From Callaeas wilsoni (taxonomy: Eukaryota > Chordata > Aves > Passeriformes > Callaeidae): a DNA stretch of 64,000 nucleotides. The position numbers and the translations under genes were made by a program. The notes under the pieces are model-generated. The model ran no database searches. It worked only from the letters and a program-made list of their open reading frames with translations, and was not told where the DNA came from. Shown here piece by piece: positions 13,459 to 25,269 of the stretch (its first letter is position 1; the number at the start of each line of letters is the position of its first letter). Where the stretch lies: positions 50,469 to 114,468 of the forward strand of contig VWPU01001272.1 in assembly GCA_013398955.1 (NCBI GenBank), written 5' to 3'.

Positions 13459-13485
13459 ATTTTATGCCATTCTAGTATTTTGTCT
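13459..13485 (-). other. TRPC4: TRPC4 exon 2 5' UTR with a two-codon upstream ORF
   Basis: On the minus strand the acceptor TTTTCATGTTGCAG is followed by 27 untranslated bases before the main ATG. They contain an upstream start, ATG GCA TAA (13470-13462), with A at -3 and G at +4, so in good Kozak context. Its stop is three bases before the main ATG and in the same frame. Exon start at 13485 assumes the first AG of AGAG is used; use of the second would place it at 13483. The uORF is directly visible; an effect on translation is inference. Confidence 0.8.
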
Positions 13486-13516
13486 CTGCAACATGAAAAT
13501 AAAGATAAAATCAATA
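13486..13516 (-). other. TRPC4: Splice acceptor and polypyrimidine tract upstream of TRPC4 exon 2
   Basis: Reading the minus strand, a T-rich stretch (TTTTATCTTTATTTTCATG) leads into TTGCAG ending at 13486. A TTGAT-type branch-point candidate lies a few bases further upstream. This implies at least one upstream non-coding exon at higher coordinates. Confidence 0.85.
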
Positions 13517-13879
13517 ATTGAGCTTGGGGGTATGGTGAACCAAACTAATATTTGCAATATGTAAGTATTTAATACTCATACTTAAAAAGTGATGTTGACA
13601 CATGTACAAAATGTTGTTTATCAAAAGAATATGTAAGCAAATGTGAAAGCCAAAACAGTGCTTATTTGTAACTTACCAAGTCAAAGCATATCTGTCAGAA
13701 TACCATTTGCTTATATGCTTTTTTTAAATCTGTGGCAAACAAGAAATGATATGATACAACATAATTTACCACCAAAAGTGAAGCTCCACTTCATCCTTAA
13801 TTTCTTCATTCAGTTCTGCAAGGACTTAAAGAGCACAGTCACCTGTCTCAAACATTATAAAGTCCACAGAAAGACTTTG

Positions 13880-14420
13880 CTATGGGAAAAGCACAGACGG
13901 GAGCGACAGAATGGAGACCACCCCAGGTCTGCAGAGGCAGGATCTGGTTAGTGCATCCCGGTCAGTGCATCTGGACAAAAAATTCCCACTGCAGCAAACT
14001 GTGTAGAGAAGTAACTGCTCATACACATGTCACTGGTCAAACAAAGATCATCCCAATTTATGGGAAAGATGGCGTCTGCGACCACCAACCACCACCAAAG
14101 CCTCCCTCTACCCCCATATATGCCTCTGTTGAGATCTTGAATTTGGACTGCAAGATAAACCACTACAGCAGGGACTTGGGATAAGTTAAAGGTGGTACTA
14201 TTGTCCAAGTGTTGTCTCAGGCTTAGGGGGATGTTAACAAAGCCTGTGGAGAAGAACGGATCGCTGATAATGGACACAAGGAATGTAGAATTTATGGGCC
14301 ACAAGGAAAGGCAAGTGAAAAACTGTGCTGAAACGAACTCCAACTGGGTAAAAGGTAATTCCGATGGAGAGATTGTCTCTGACATCCTACAACAACCCAC
14401 GTGTTGTTTGAGGATTGTGT
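13880..14420. repeat. Possible degraded LTR or other interspersed repeat
   Basis: This block is richer in GC and CpG than the intron around it. It contains AAGATGGCGTCTGCGACC, a CCACCAAAGCCTCCCTCTAC stretch, CAAGATAAACCACTACAG (a polyadenylation-like context) and GAAGAACGGATCGCTGAT. The style resembles a retroviral-type LTR or untranslated region, but I cannot name a family. Overlapping chance ORFs of 93-150 codons occur on both strands and show no domain. Confidence 0.3.
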
Positions 14421-17400
14421 GTGGACAACTAAATACAGTTTTACATCTTCCTAGTGCTGCTCAAATACTCTGACTTATCTGTGGCAGGCACAGATTGCAC
14501 AGTTCAGTGGTGAGCTTCCCTACTAAGATTTTGATCAATCTCATATATTATTAGGAAAACAGTCACATAAAATGTTTTTCCAACCAGAACTTATAAACTA
14601 AAATTCAGAACCTAAAAGGAGAAACAAAATCCATAGGAAATAAATTCCCAAGGACTGGGAGATAATAGTGACAGTTTTGATTATGAACTACTCAGTTCTA
14701 AATTAGAATTAATACTGAGACATAGCATCTATAAAACAACTCTAAAGTCTTACATAGAGTAAAGCATATAATGTCTGCACTTTTATTCTGTATATTCAAG
14801 GACTTTCCAAAAAAAAATTCCTTCTAAAAAAATTATTTTCTCCTGGTTCTATCTTCTACCTAGGAAAAAAAAGGGAAAGAGGAAAAAGAAAAAATTGATC
14901 TCAAAGACCAAGGTACACAAAAAATATTTCCCTCTGCGATTCAGTTAGAGGTTGAACACCTTAGTAGAGAAAGAACTGTAGCTTCTTGTAATTTTCTCAG
15001 CTGATAATGCAAATTGAATTAACCCACTGCCTTTTCCTCCACTTTCTTCAGTCATTAAAACAATCTCTGTTGAGATTCTACTGCAAGCTATAATATATAT
15101 TTTTATTATTGTGAGGTTTTGATTCATCAAAAAAAAGTCACTAAACACTGTGAGGAACATAGTAATTAATCAGCTCCACTTTTCTTAAGCAGTGCAATGA
15201 GAGATATGTACAAAGGCTGATACTAAGTAGTTTTCTTTGTTTTCCAGAGCAGATCAACAGGGCTTGATGTAGGCAGAAAAAGGTAAAGAAGACATATGAG
15301 AAAGAACACTCCTCCACATCCACATACAGGAGCTGAGGAATTGCAATTCTTTGCAAGATGTTTCCCCATTCTCCCTACACGATGGTATCAGTCTACAATC
15401 TGGGATACTACAGGTTGCACAGTCTGTGGATTATGTTCTGTTAATCTCACTCTGAGTAAAATAAAGTTCATCTCCATTGCACAGTTTCATACCCTTGGAA
15501 CAGATATCATGTTCTCAATGCACCACATTTTATTACTTTGCTTTTCATTCTTTCGTTTCAAAACTGCAAGCTCAGCTCAAGAAAGTGAAAAGTTTTACGT
15601 TCAGATCCAAATTAACAGACCTAAATGTAGTTCACAAGAAGGTATATACAAGAAAGGTGGACTGCCATATTCCATGGACAGCCACAGACACTTAGAGATT
15701 CATTCACCTGTTCCCAAACTCAAGTAGATTGGGTGCTTGATGTGGAGGGCGTCCTGCCTGACTCCAGCTGCCACTTGACAAAGACTTAGGTCTCAACACA
15801 GCCTCTATTTCACACCTGTCAGGCAGACATCAAGTTAACCCACAACAATGTCCACACATTATTCAGTTTTTTACTATCTACAGAGTTCCCCAAGGCCCCT
15901 GGAGAAAACTGAGGGACTGCAACTGGGATGTCAATGCTAAAACCTCCTCTCTCTCTCATGTGCATGAATAAACAGATCATTGTCTCCCCATTTATTGTGA
16001 GAAAAATCAGGAATTAACTTGTATCAATGAAACTGGGCATCACAGATGTTTATTGTAGAAGAAGAATACATCCCATCACTTTTAGATGGGATCTATCATT
16101 ATTTCATGAGGATGATTTGGGGGTTTCTTGTTTCTTTTTCTTACATTAAGTCTGATGAAGATCTTTTATTGCTTCACTGTAAGCCATAAGGAAAATACTT
16201 GTTGGAACCTTTTTTGTTTACTTTTTCATGATTTTTGAGAATCAGATCTAATTTTAGTTTGGCTCTTTTAGAAATATTAAACATACATTTTCATTCTTCT
16301 AAATAGCTTTCCTCTGCTAATCTCTATTTCTTGCCTGCACCAATTCCTGAAAATAATTATCCATAAATAAAGTTTTGTCATAACTAAAAGTCTATGTTTA
16401 CATGCAATTAGAAACTAGAGATTGATTGCTGATACAGTACACTCCTAGAAGGTGATATAAACATCAAAGATAATTGTTCCATGGGTGTTTACAAAAATAA
16501 AACATTTATTTATATTTTATCTACAGGTAGTTACTATGCTGTCCCATGTAAATGCATGCATATGACATTTACATGGAGCTGTAAGAGCTAGAAACAGCCA
16601 GCAGCAGTAGAAAAGTCTCCAATTGCTTTGAGGGTCTCTGCAGGAAGAAGTCTAAAGAAAAAAGAGGTCAAATACACTGGGCCAGTGTGAGGAGAATGAA
16701 AGAAAAAAAAATGATGGTGCAAACTTACAAATAATGTAATTATAGTTTCTACAGAGTCCATATACCTGACATATAATAAAAATACTTCAGAGAAGAAATA
16801 AAGACAAAATAACTCTATATAGTGCTTCCTGTCATGTCATGGAAATATCAGCAGCACCTGAGCAGGAGAAATAGATAAAAAAATGAAATCATACTCCCTT
16901 TGACATAGAAGTGATTCTTACAAGAAAATATTTTTTTCTTAATCAGCAGTTTTGTTTACACCTATTACAGCCAACTATTTCAAATTATATGGGACTGTTT
17001 CTTTCATACGTTGTTTTTTCCGGAGGAATAGTGATAGTCCACCTTCTTTGCAAACTTTTACCATTTCCACTCTATCATTATTTAATAATTTCATATTTCT
17101 TAAGAAAAGCTGGTGTTATTAATTTTAATAATCATAAATAAATAATTGGTAATTTTTTTCTGCTGCTGTATCATTTTGTATACGCACATATGCATGCATA
17201 TTATAATCACAAGCACACAGATGTTTCCCCATCAGAGCTCAAGAAAAACTGCAATCAGATTTCCTTGGCATTTGCTCAACCATATTCGTTTCCTCTACAT
17301 ATACACAATCATATCCTCTCTATTTTTCCAGGGGACCCTGACTTGCATTTCCCTTGCTTGCTGTCCTCCTACCCCAAAATGGTCATAGCCAGGTGTGAGA

Positions 17401-17639
17401 GGAGAACTGGAGCGAGCCACCAGCAGGCACCAAGGGCCTCTGTGACAAGCCACTTGTACTACTTTCTGCTTTCAGAGACAGAGAGAGACCCCAGGGACAG
17501 CACATCTCCTTCAGCAGATGGGCAGCTGCAGAGATAGGGATATGCTTCTTAGTATCCACCTGTGCAACTTCTGAAATCCTCACTGACACCACCCTTCTAA
17601 AGATACTTTATTTCCAACAGTGACCACTGTTAGAATTAC

Positions 17640-17689
17640 TATAGCATTATACTATATACAGATAGATAAATATAGCATTATACTATATA
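17640..17689. repeat. 19-base direct repeat, period 31
   Basis: TATAGCATTATACTATATA occurs at 17640-17658 and again at 17671-17689, separated by CAGATAGATAAA. Confidence 0.9.
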
Positions 17690-20600
17690 GCTTCTTCTAT
17701 ATCATCAAAAGTACACTTCTGATTTTGCTCATGAGTTTGTTTTTCAGACTATTTGCATTAAAAAAAAAAAAAAGCGAAACTTCACAAGTAACTATAGCAT
17801 CACCCTGCTCAGGAAACCAGAACATTTATGACAAGTGAATAACGTGCTGATTTCTCTGTGATCTTCTGAAACTATTTTATATGCACTTCTCATGGCAAAG
17901 GAAAGTTTCTGACATTTGCTAGGTTCATGAAAGTATGAAATTTTCTTTCTAAAATAGATCTGTGACATACCAGCTTTAATCTGACACAGAACCCTATTTG
18001 ATACACAGTAAAAATGATGTTCAAAGAGAATTTTGGAAAGCAAGACTAGCTCTGATAAATCCCAGTCCAACCGAAGCATAAAGTTCCTTCACTGTCAGGT
18101 ACCAGAACAGAATGTTTCATTTCAACAAGAACAAAAGAAATGCAGATAAGCTTTTGATTTCTGAACCCAGCATTGGTCCAGTTACTGCCTTATAACTAAA
18201 TGTCTAGACAGCAACTTTAACATGCTCTAGCACTGGGGTCAACTGGATAGGCTTGCCCATACTGTTAAACATACTGCGCCCCAAAATAAGACAGCTGAAT
18301 GAGAACTGTCTTCTGGAAATAATGTGGGGTCCATGCTAACTCCTACACTGTGCCTGGAAAGTGTGTAGGAAGATGTTAGTTGTACTGAGCCAGCAACTGG
18401 GTTGATTCCATGGACTGCTTGAACAACCTCAGCTGCAGGTGATGAAGTTCCACTGACCATGCCTGCCTTCTAGCATTGTTTATTTTACAATTGTTATAGC
18501 TGGCAATACAGTATGTGGGGTCCTCACCCGAAAGTAGTTTTTCATTGTTAGAACGACGATCAGTTTCAGATTTGAAAGCTAACAATAGCAAAAGCAGCAA
18601 TTTGGACTTTAAGACTGAGTCACACATGCAGGATGTAAACAGAATAGCTCAGTATGGTGTACATTCCCTATAAGACTGTTAATTTAGAAAAGAGCTAAAC
18701 CTCTTTGTTTTGCACTGGTTTAAAATGCCCTATAATCAAAGTTTCAGTAAAGTAAAGAACATGACCTAGTATACAGCTGTAGTGGATGATGGGAAGCAAG
18801 CTGTCATGTCTGCTTTGCACGTGTTCTGGCTTCACAGTCGGGAAGGCAGGACATCAGCTAGAAAGAACTTTTAGGGTCCAAGGTACAACAGTTATATGGT
18901 GGATTAAACTCCATCAACATTTTATATCAGCATCTTAAGGGATCAAGACCTAGGAGAGTCTGAGACTGAATGTGGTAAGCCTTTGATGAGGTGACACAGA
19001 TTACTTACTTTGATGATTTTTGTAAAAGACAGGATGCAATTTCAAAGCATTTTTGGGGGCTTTAAATCATGGTGCTTCATATATAGCATAAAGATTGTCT
19101 GTAAGTTAACTTAATGCCAAATGGGAGGAAACATTTACCTTATAGGGCTGATGTTACACCAAATCTTAGTTGAGAATGACAGGTTCTTATAACAGTGACT
19201 TTTAAAGGCTACAAGACTACTATCAGACTGAAGTTTGAGAAATATCAAAACATAAATAAAAGACAGTTGAGAGACATTAGAAATTATTAACACATCTTAG
19301 AGGGATAGGATGATTTGGGGTCAAGTATACAGTATTTCAAATCTGCCTATTTTTTAAAATAAGAGATATTCAAGAACTCGGTTCTTCAAATACACCTAAA
19401 ACTGAACCTAATTTCATTTACCTTATGGGCAGAAATCTGATAGCTCACCCATGAGGAAAAAAAAAAAAGAGTATCGCTAGGTTACAGAAGTTTCATGAGA
19501 TGACAATATTAAATTAGTCCATTTTCCTAATTTTATTTAAACTAGAAAGAGGCACTCTTCAGAAAAATACAAGATGCATAGTTACCTCTTGCTGATGGGT
19601 AGCAGTATGCAAATGTCCTTGGGAATCTGTGGGAATGACCTTGAAGCTTGAACTGCTTGTTCTTGCTCAGAGGGAAATAGTGACGTGTTTAAACCTGGTA
19701 CCAGAGCAAAGGAGAGAAAGACTGCTTTTCACTGACTGACATGAACTTGCTCTTTGAAATGATGGAGCATGAACGATGTGAGTCCTACATGCAATAGGCA
19801 GCCAGTTTAGGGTGGGAAGGACAGGGAAGGCAATAACACAGATAATGATCTTAATGAATGACTGCAACATCCAGTTGAGTCGACCTTCCTGTCTCCTTGG
19901 CTGGCGTTATTCCCCTGGGCAAATTCAAGGAGCTCTCCAAAATAGTTTTCAAGATAAAAGTACTTCAGTGTCATCTGGCTACACAGAAGGCTGTCTTCCA
20001 GCATTTCCAACAGTAGTACTGACCTAATGCTCTGCGGATGTGATCCTGCAGCAGCCACACAGCACAGCAACATTTCTCAGGGGACGTGGGGAGTGGGCTG
20101 TGCCTGCTCATGAAGGGGGTGGGTGGTCTTTGGCCAAAGGAGAAAAGGGTGGGAGAAGAAGCCTGTGCACAATTTCTGTTGAGAAAAGGGTTGGGCAGAA
20201 ACGGTCTGACTGTGCAGTTTCACTTGAGGAGGAAAAGAGAGACGATGCAGATTAGGTTGGGAAATATGCGACAGGAGCATTACCTGTGGGAATTATGCTA
20301 CAAGGAGCAGTGACTTTTCTAAGTTTCAGGATATGTTTTCACACAGAAACACGTCTTCCCATGCTTCCTATGATGAAGTACAAGGCAGCATGCAGTTTGG
20401 CCAGAAAAGGGAGAGTTCGGGCAGATTGCCCAAATACTTTTAGTAAAGACTTGCTAATAAAAACACTCCACTGTGGGTCCATTTTCAGACGCACAAGTTT
20501 AGCCAGCCTGAGGATAAGTTAAAACACTTTAAAAGTTTTTAGGGCCAATAGAGAGCCAGCTGTGAAGAGATTTGTGTACATACATATATCCTCACATAAG

Positions 20601-20835
20601 CATTTTAGTACTGGCTGCTGCCCTCAGAGTGGTATGTGTATTTTGTGGGGAGCCTCGAAAGAGGCTGAGCTTAAAAAAAAACCCCAAAAGCTGCCAATAA
20701 ATAAAGGCTATTTAGGGAAAACTGTCCAAGTTTTGGAATTTATTGGCCTGTTTCCACTCACATCCTTAGTGGTTCTGCCCTCACACTGCTCAGAGACACC
20801 TGAGTCGGTGTATTTTAATAATTTTACTAAAAGAC

Positions 20836-20860
20836 TTCATAAAAATAAAATTTTTATGAA
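20836..20860. repeat. Perfect AT-rich hairpin
   Basis: TTCATAAAAAT and ATTTTTATGAA form an 11-base stem with a 3-base loop. Its AT-only character makes chance likely. Confidence 0.8.
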
Positions 20861-23800
20861 ATTTTCAGGAAAATTTATTACCTAAGCTTATCTACCATAA
20901 TAATCCACAAACTCAAGTAAAAAGAATTATAATGATCAATCAAATTGAAATCAAATTGATATCAAAACAAACCACTTAAAATCAATAGCAAAGAATGTTC
21001 CACAATTTAATTACTTAGATAACACAAAATATAGTTTATACAAGTCTAGAAGAAGACGATCACCCATTGGTGATAAACCCCCCAAAAAAAATTTTATTGA
21101 AATCAGTCAAATGTATAATTTGGTTGGTTAAATTCTTTAACAGTGAAACCTATTTACTATCTGGACCAGAGCCTGACAAAAATAATGGTATTTTTTTTTC
21201 TCATGAAATTGTACACTTATATGAGGACTAACCCCTTCCTGCCCTTGTAGCAATAAAGACTTCAAAGTGACAAGCCCCATTTGCCAGAAGTCATAAAATG
21301 ACAGTTTCATGTCACTCAGGACCTTTAAATGTATGGCTCAGAACATGCCCTAATGAATAGCTTGACAAGGTATTATATAAGGCTTCTTAAATCCAGAGAA
21401 TTAGCTCTTTCCAAATTTGCCAGCATGGCCAAATTGTCATTTATACATATGCCCAAATAACAATTCAGGATTAAAAGTCTCCTGCTAAATTACAACAGAA
21501 GTGAAAAATATAAATAGTAACAATAAGAGAATTCTCATTGCTAGGGAGTGATGGCATCAGAAAGCTGTCATGTGGATTCCCTGGCTGACAAAGGCATGTC
21601 TATTACAGTGCTCTATAATCTGTGACCAGGTAGTAATTATGTGAGATTGGTAATAGCTCAAATACTTGGAGCACCCTTCAGGAAGTTTGTATTTTCTTGT
21701 GTGGGAGAATGTCAGAAGAAGGTACATTGCTGTATTACAACACAAAAACTTTAAAAATAGATCACCTGAAAATCTGAACAACAAATCTATCAACACTTCC
21801 TTATGAACTGCTTTCTGAAGTATTATATAAAGTCTCGTCTCCTAAATAATGAAGCTTCTCCCAAACATATAATTATTTCAGCATCTTATTCACAGGAAAA
21901 ATATATTTGACAGATAAGAAAATAGGAAATAATTGATACAGAAAAATTTCACTGTGAAAAATGCATCTTGTCAATATTTCCAACTGGCAGAAGATTAATT
22001 CTGCACTCCTTTAGCCAAGGTTTTTACTCACCTAGTTTAAAAAGTAATCATCCAGATTTATGTCTGGAAATAGCGAGTTAACAACTTCATTTTGAAGCAC
22101 CTGTGTTATGCTTTCTTCATCTTAAGCCAGAGGGTACAAGTTCATCTAAACACAAGCCAGCCTAACTCAGATTCTCAGTGTAGGAATACCTCCTTGGCAA
22201 GACAACCAAATAAAAGCTGAAGAGATCAGCAAGTAACATTAACATTTCAGGAAAATGACAGCTGATGATCAGAAACTATTTAAAACAATATTTTAACTAT
22301 CAAGAAGTTCGGATGTTACGAGAGATTCACAAACTTAAGGATTACTATAAATACCTTATCTGAACTCTGACGTAAGGCAGGTTGAGGGAAAATCAGCATG
22401 GCTTCCTCGTCCTTAAAAACCTGAACTGGAAAAGGCTTCCTGAGCCACCAAATCCATCCTCTCACACAGGCAACTTCCTCCAACAATCTGACTCTAAAGA
22501 TCAGACTCACTGTCAGAAGTAGCTGTGATCCCTCTGCTTGACCCACTGCTTCTGTGAGTGGTGGTGGTAGACAGAGACTCATTCCTCCGGCACGACAATT
22601 TCCTCAGTCCTAAATTATGTTCAGCTGTTGAGGACTACTGACAGGATTATCTTTCTTCCAGCATAGTTGGAGAAAAACCCATTCCCCCTTTAGACTTCAT
22701 TTTGCCAGGCTGCACAAATACGTCTCCTTTACAGCTCCGGCCTATTCCTTGCACATTGGTGCCACCTGAAACACCCCAGGATGCCCTGTCTGTCCCCAGT
22801 TGCTCTCCTGAAAAGGCACAGGTCCCCTTTAGCTCTTAGGTCCCACTCCAAACTCCTGGTACCCTCAGACATTCAACTAGTAATCGATGTCTACAAGCGG
22901 TCAGCTGAATTGAACCATGAGATTCCTTCCGTGTTTGCATTATTCCTTTGCCACATCACTTTTTCTGAGTGACCAAAGTGTACATGTTACTCCAAGACAC
23001 ACTTTCCTGCCTTACATGATATCAATAATTCTTTATCTCATGCTTGGATATTTTACTTGATAAAGTTCTAGACCTACAATCACCTTGTTCAAGACTACAT
23101 CATAATCAACAACCTTTAATCTGCTGATAAACACATGTTCTTTTCCTCCTCATCTGTTTTCAGTCAATAAACTTCTGGTAAAAGGAAAAAAAATCCTTTT
23201 TTAAATTATTCTGTAAATGCTCATGTAATTTGCACTTCTGGATAGATTAGACTAACCTTTTGTACTCTGCTTCCAGCAACAGAGGAATAACTGGTCTCAA
23301 GGGCAAAGCAAAAGAAAGCTCATAATGCACGTACCTAATCCTGCAATGATACATATATGCAAGAACTTCTTTTCTTCCAGTAATCATCTTCCTCCCCAGA
23401 GTTTGAGTTTTAGTCAGTTTTCTCTTTACTTAGATGTATCACACAGGTCTCTGCCTCTGTTTGTTAGGAGTCAGTAAGTCTTTGACTCCATGACCTCTTG
23501 TAGTTAAGAATGTCAAATGTTCCCTGTGAACATCATGAACTTTATATTTGAAGACTTTGTTCTAAATATACCCACCACCATTTTATTTTATTGAGATAGG
23601 TGGAATATAAATATGAGCCTTTCTTTCTTTTTCATTTTATTTTATTGGTTGTATTTGCCAATAAGGCAAAACAAAGGCAATTATCAAGTAGCTAAAAAGA
23701 GAAGCTTTTACTGTTTACTCTTTTTTCCAAGTGAGTTGAATGGCACCCACCCCTGCCTCTTACCAGTGAATATAAGAGGTAAACACTGTAGATATTAACC

Positions 23801-25068
23801 ACATTCAGTGGTGCTGTACGTCGATGCAACCTACCTAAATTTAGACAGCCTGCTAAGGTTTCTAAGTTCGAATGTATTTCTCTTGGTCTCCTTCTAGAGC
23901 TAGTGGAAAATGAGAAGGAAAATCCCGCTGCAAGTAATTCAGCCAAATCTCCATTTCTTTCTTTTGACTGGCACAGGTGGGTACGAACCTAGGCCTGAGT
24001 ATCTGCATTTGAAGAATTCTCTGAACCAAAGATGTTCAGACAGTTCATTTTGAAAATAAAAAACCTGAAAATAAGAAATTGCATTTGGTCAAAACCAAAT
24101 GAATACAAATATACAAAAGAAGACACAGCCTGCCTTGATTAGAAATATCAGGAATATCTCCTGACATGCAGGTGCCTGTCACTATTGTAAGCTAAATACA
24201 GCAATAACGCCACTTATGCCTGCAATAATGCAGGTTATGAGCAAAATTTATTTTGGAAAGATTTCCCTTTGCAGGATATTTATTTCTTACTATACTACCC
24301 TTCTAAGTAAGAATACATATACTGGCACATAAGTGACTGCACCATGAGTGTGGCATGTGTTCCCTTTCAGATGCTGTATTAAACCAACATATCAAACCAT
24401 TGCTAGCCACTAGAAATCTCATGAATGTCCTGAGATATTAAAGAAGATCACAGATATTCAAGGGGTATATATGTACAATTCACTATAGCTGGCATGGGAA
24501 GTAATACCTACTTTTCCTTGTAACTGGTTTTTTAAGAGATGAAACTGACCCTAAGCCACACAAAGAACTTGAGCTTCAAATAGTTATGTGGAAGCTGTTA
24601 ACATTATTCCTCATTGTGCAGGTGTATCCTACACTCTCTGCAGTCTCCAGCATGCTGACATTGCAGTTACATACTGAGTGCAGGAATTTCTTTCAAACTC
24701 AGCTGCTAGTGATGAGTTTTCCATTTGCAACTTTGTTTTTTCTTCTAAAGATGAGAGTATATACAAAGCTGAGCATAACCCAAAGATAAAACCAGCTGTT
24801 AGTAACAAGGTCATGTACTTCTACTAACTAATGTTCATGCTCTGTCTTGAAAGTAATTATTTTATTGACTCCATGCATCTACTAGCGTATCATTGCAAAA
24901 TACACTATTTAAAATACTAATTTTCAGTCTAAAATTACTCATAGCAGATACTCTAGCAGATGCATGGAATCAAAAATAATGGTGGAAATCTAACGATGAG
25001 TCTGTTAGAAATTCCACACACAGGAGATGTATTAAGTAAATAAGCAACAGGTTATTCTGGCCTGACAG

Positions 25069-25269
25069 TGACATGTTCCCTGAAAGCACAGCTGAGGCAC
25101 GTGCCCTTAGAGCAACATCCCCTCCAGCCGTGGCTTCTCTGCCACTGAAGTGGTGTCCTCAGCAGGGACCTCCACTGGTCCCTGTGGGCCATGCTGCCTC
25201 CCAGGGCTCACACTACCTGCCAGGCCATCCAGAGACAGCTGTGCTGGACACTGCCCACTGCTGAAGCGG
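25069..25269 (+). other. GC-rich block with plausible plus-strand splice sites, no open frame
   Basis: A GC-rich island of about 200 bases in AT-rich intron is bounded by GGCCTGACAG (weak acceptor) and GAAGCGG/GTAAGT (strong donor match at 25270). I find a stop in every forward frame, so a coding exon is unlikely. A non-coding exon antisense to TRPC4 is possible, and so is chance. Confidence 0.15.

Noticed and set aside
13948..14400. 150-codon minus-strand frame near TRPC4
   Set aside because: No recognisable domain, overlapping frames on the other strand, and it lies in a probable repeat fragment.
15296..15727. 143-codon plus-strand frame
   Set aside because: Composition like the surrounding intron, no homology I recognise and no splice or promoter signals.
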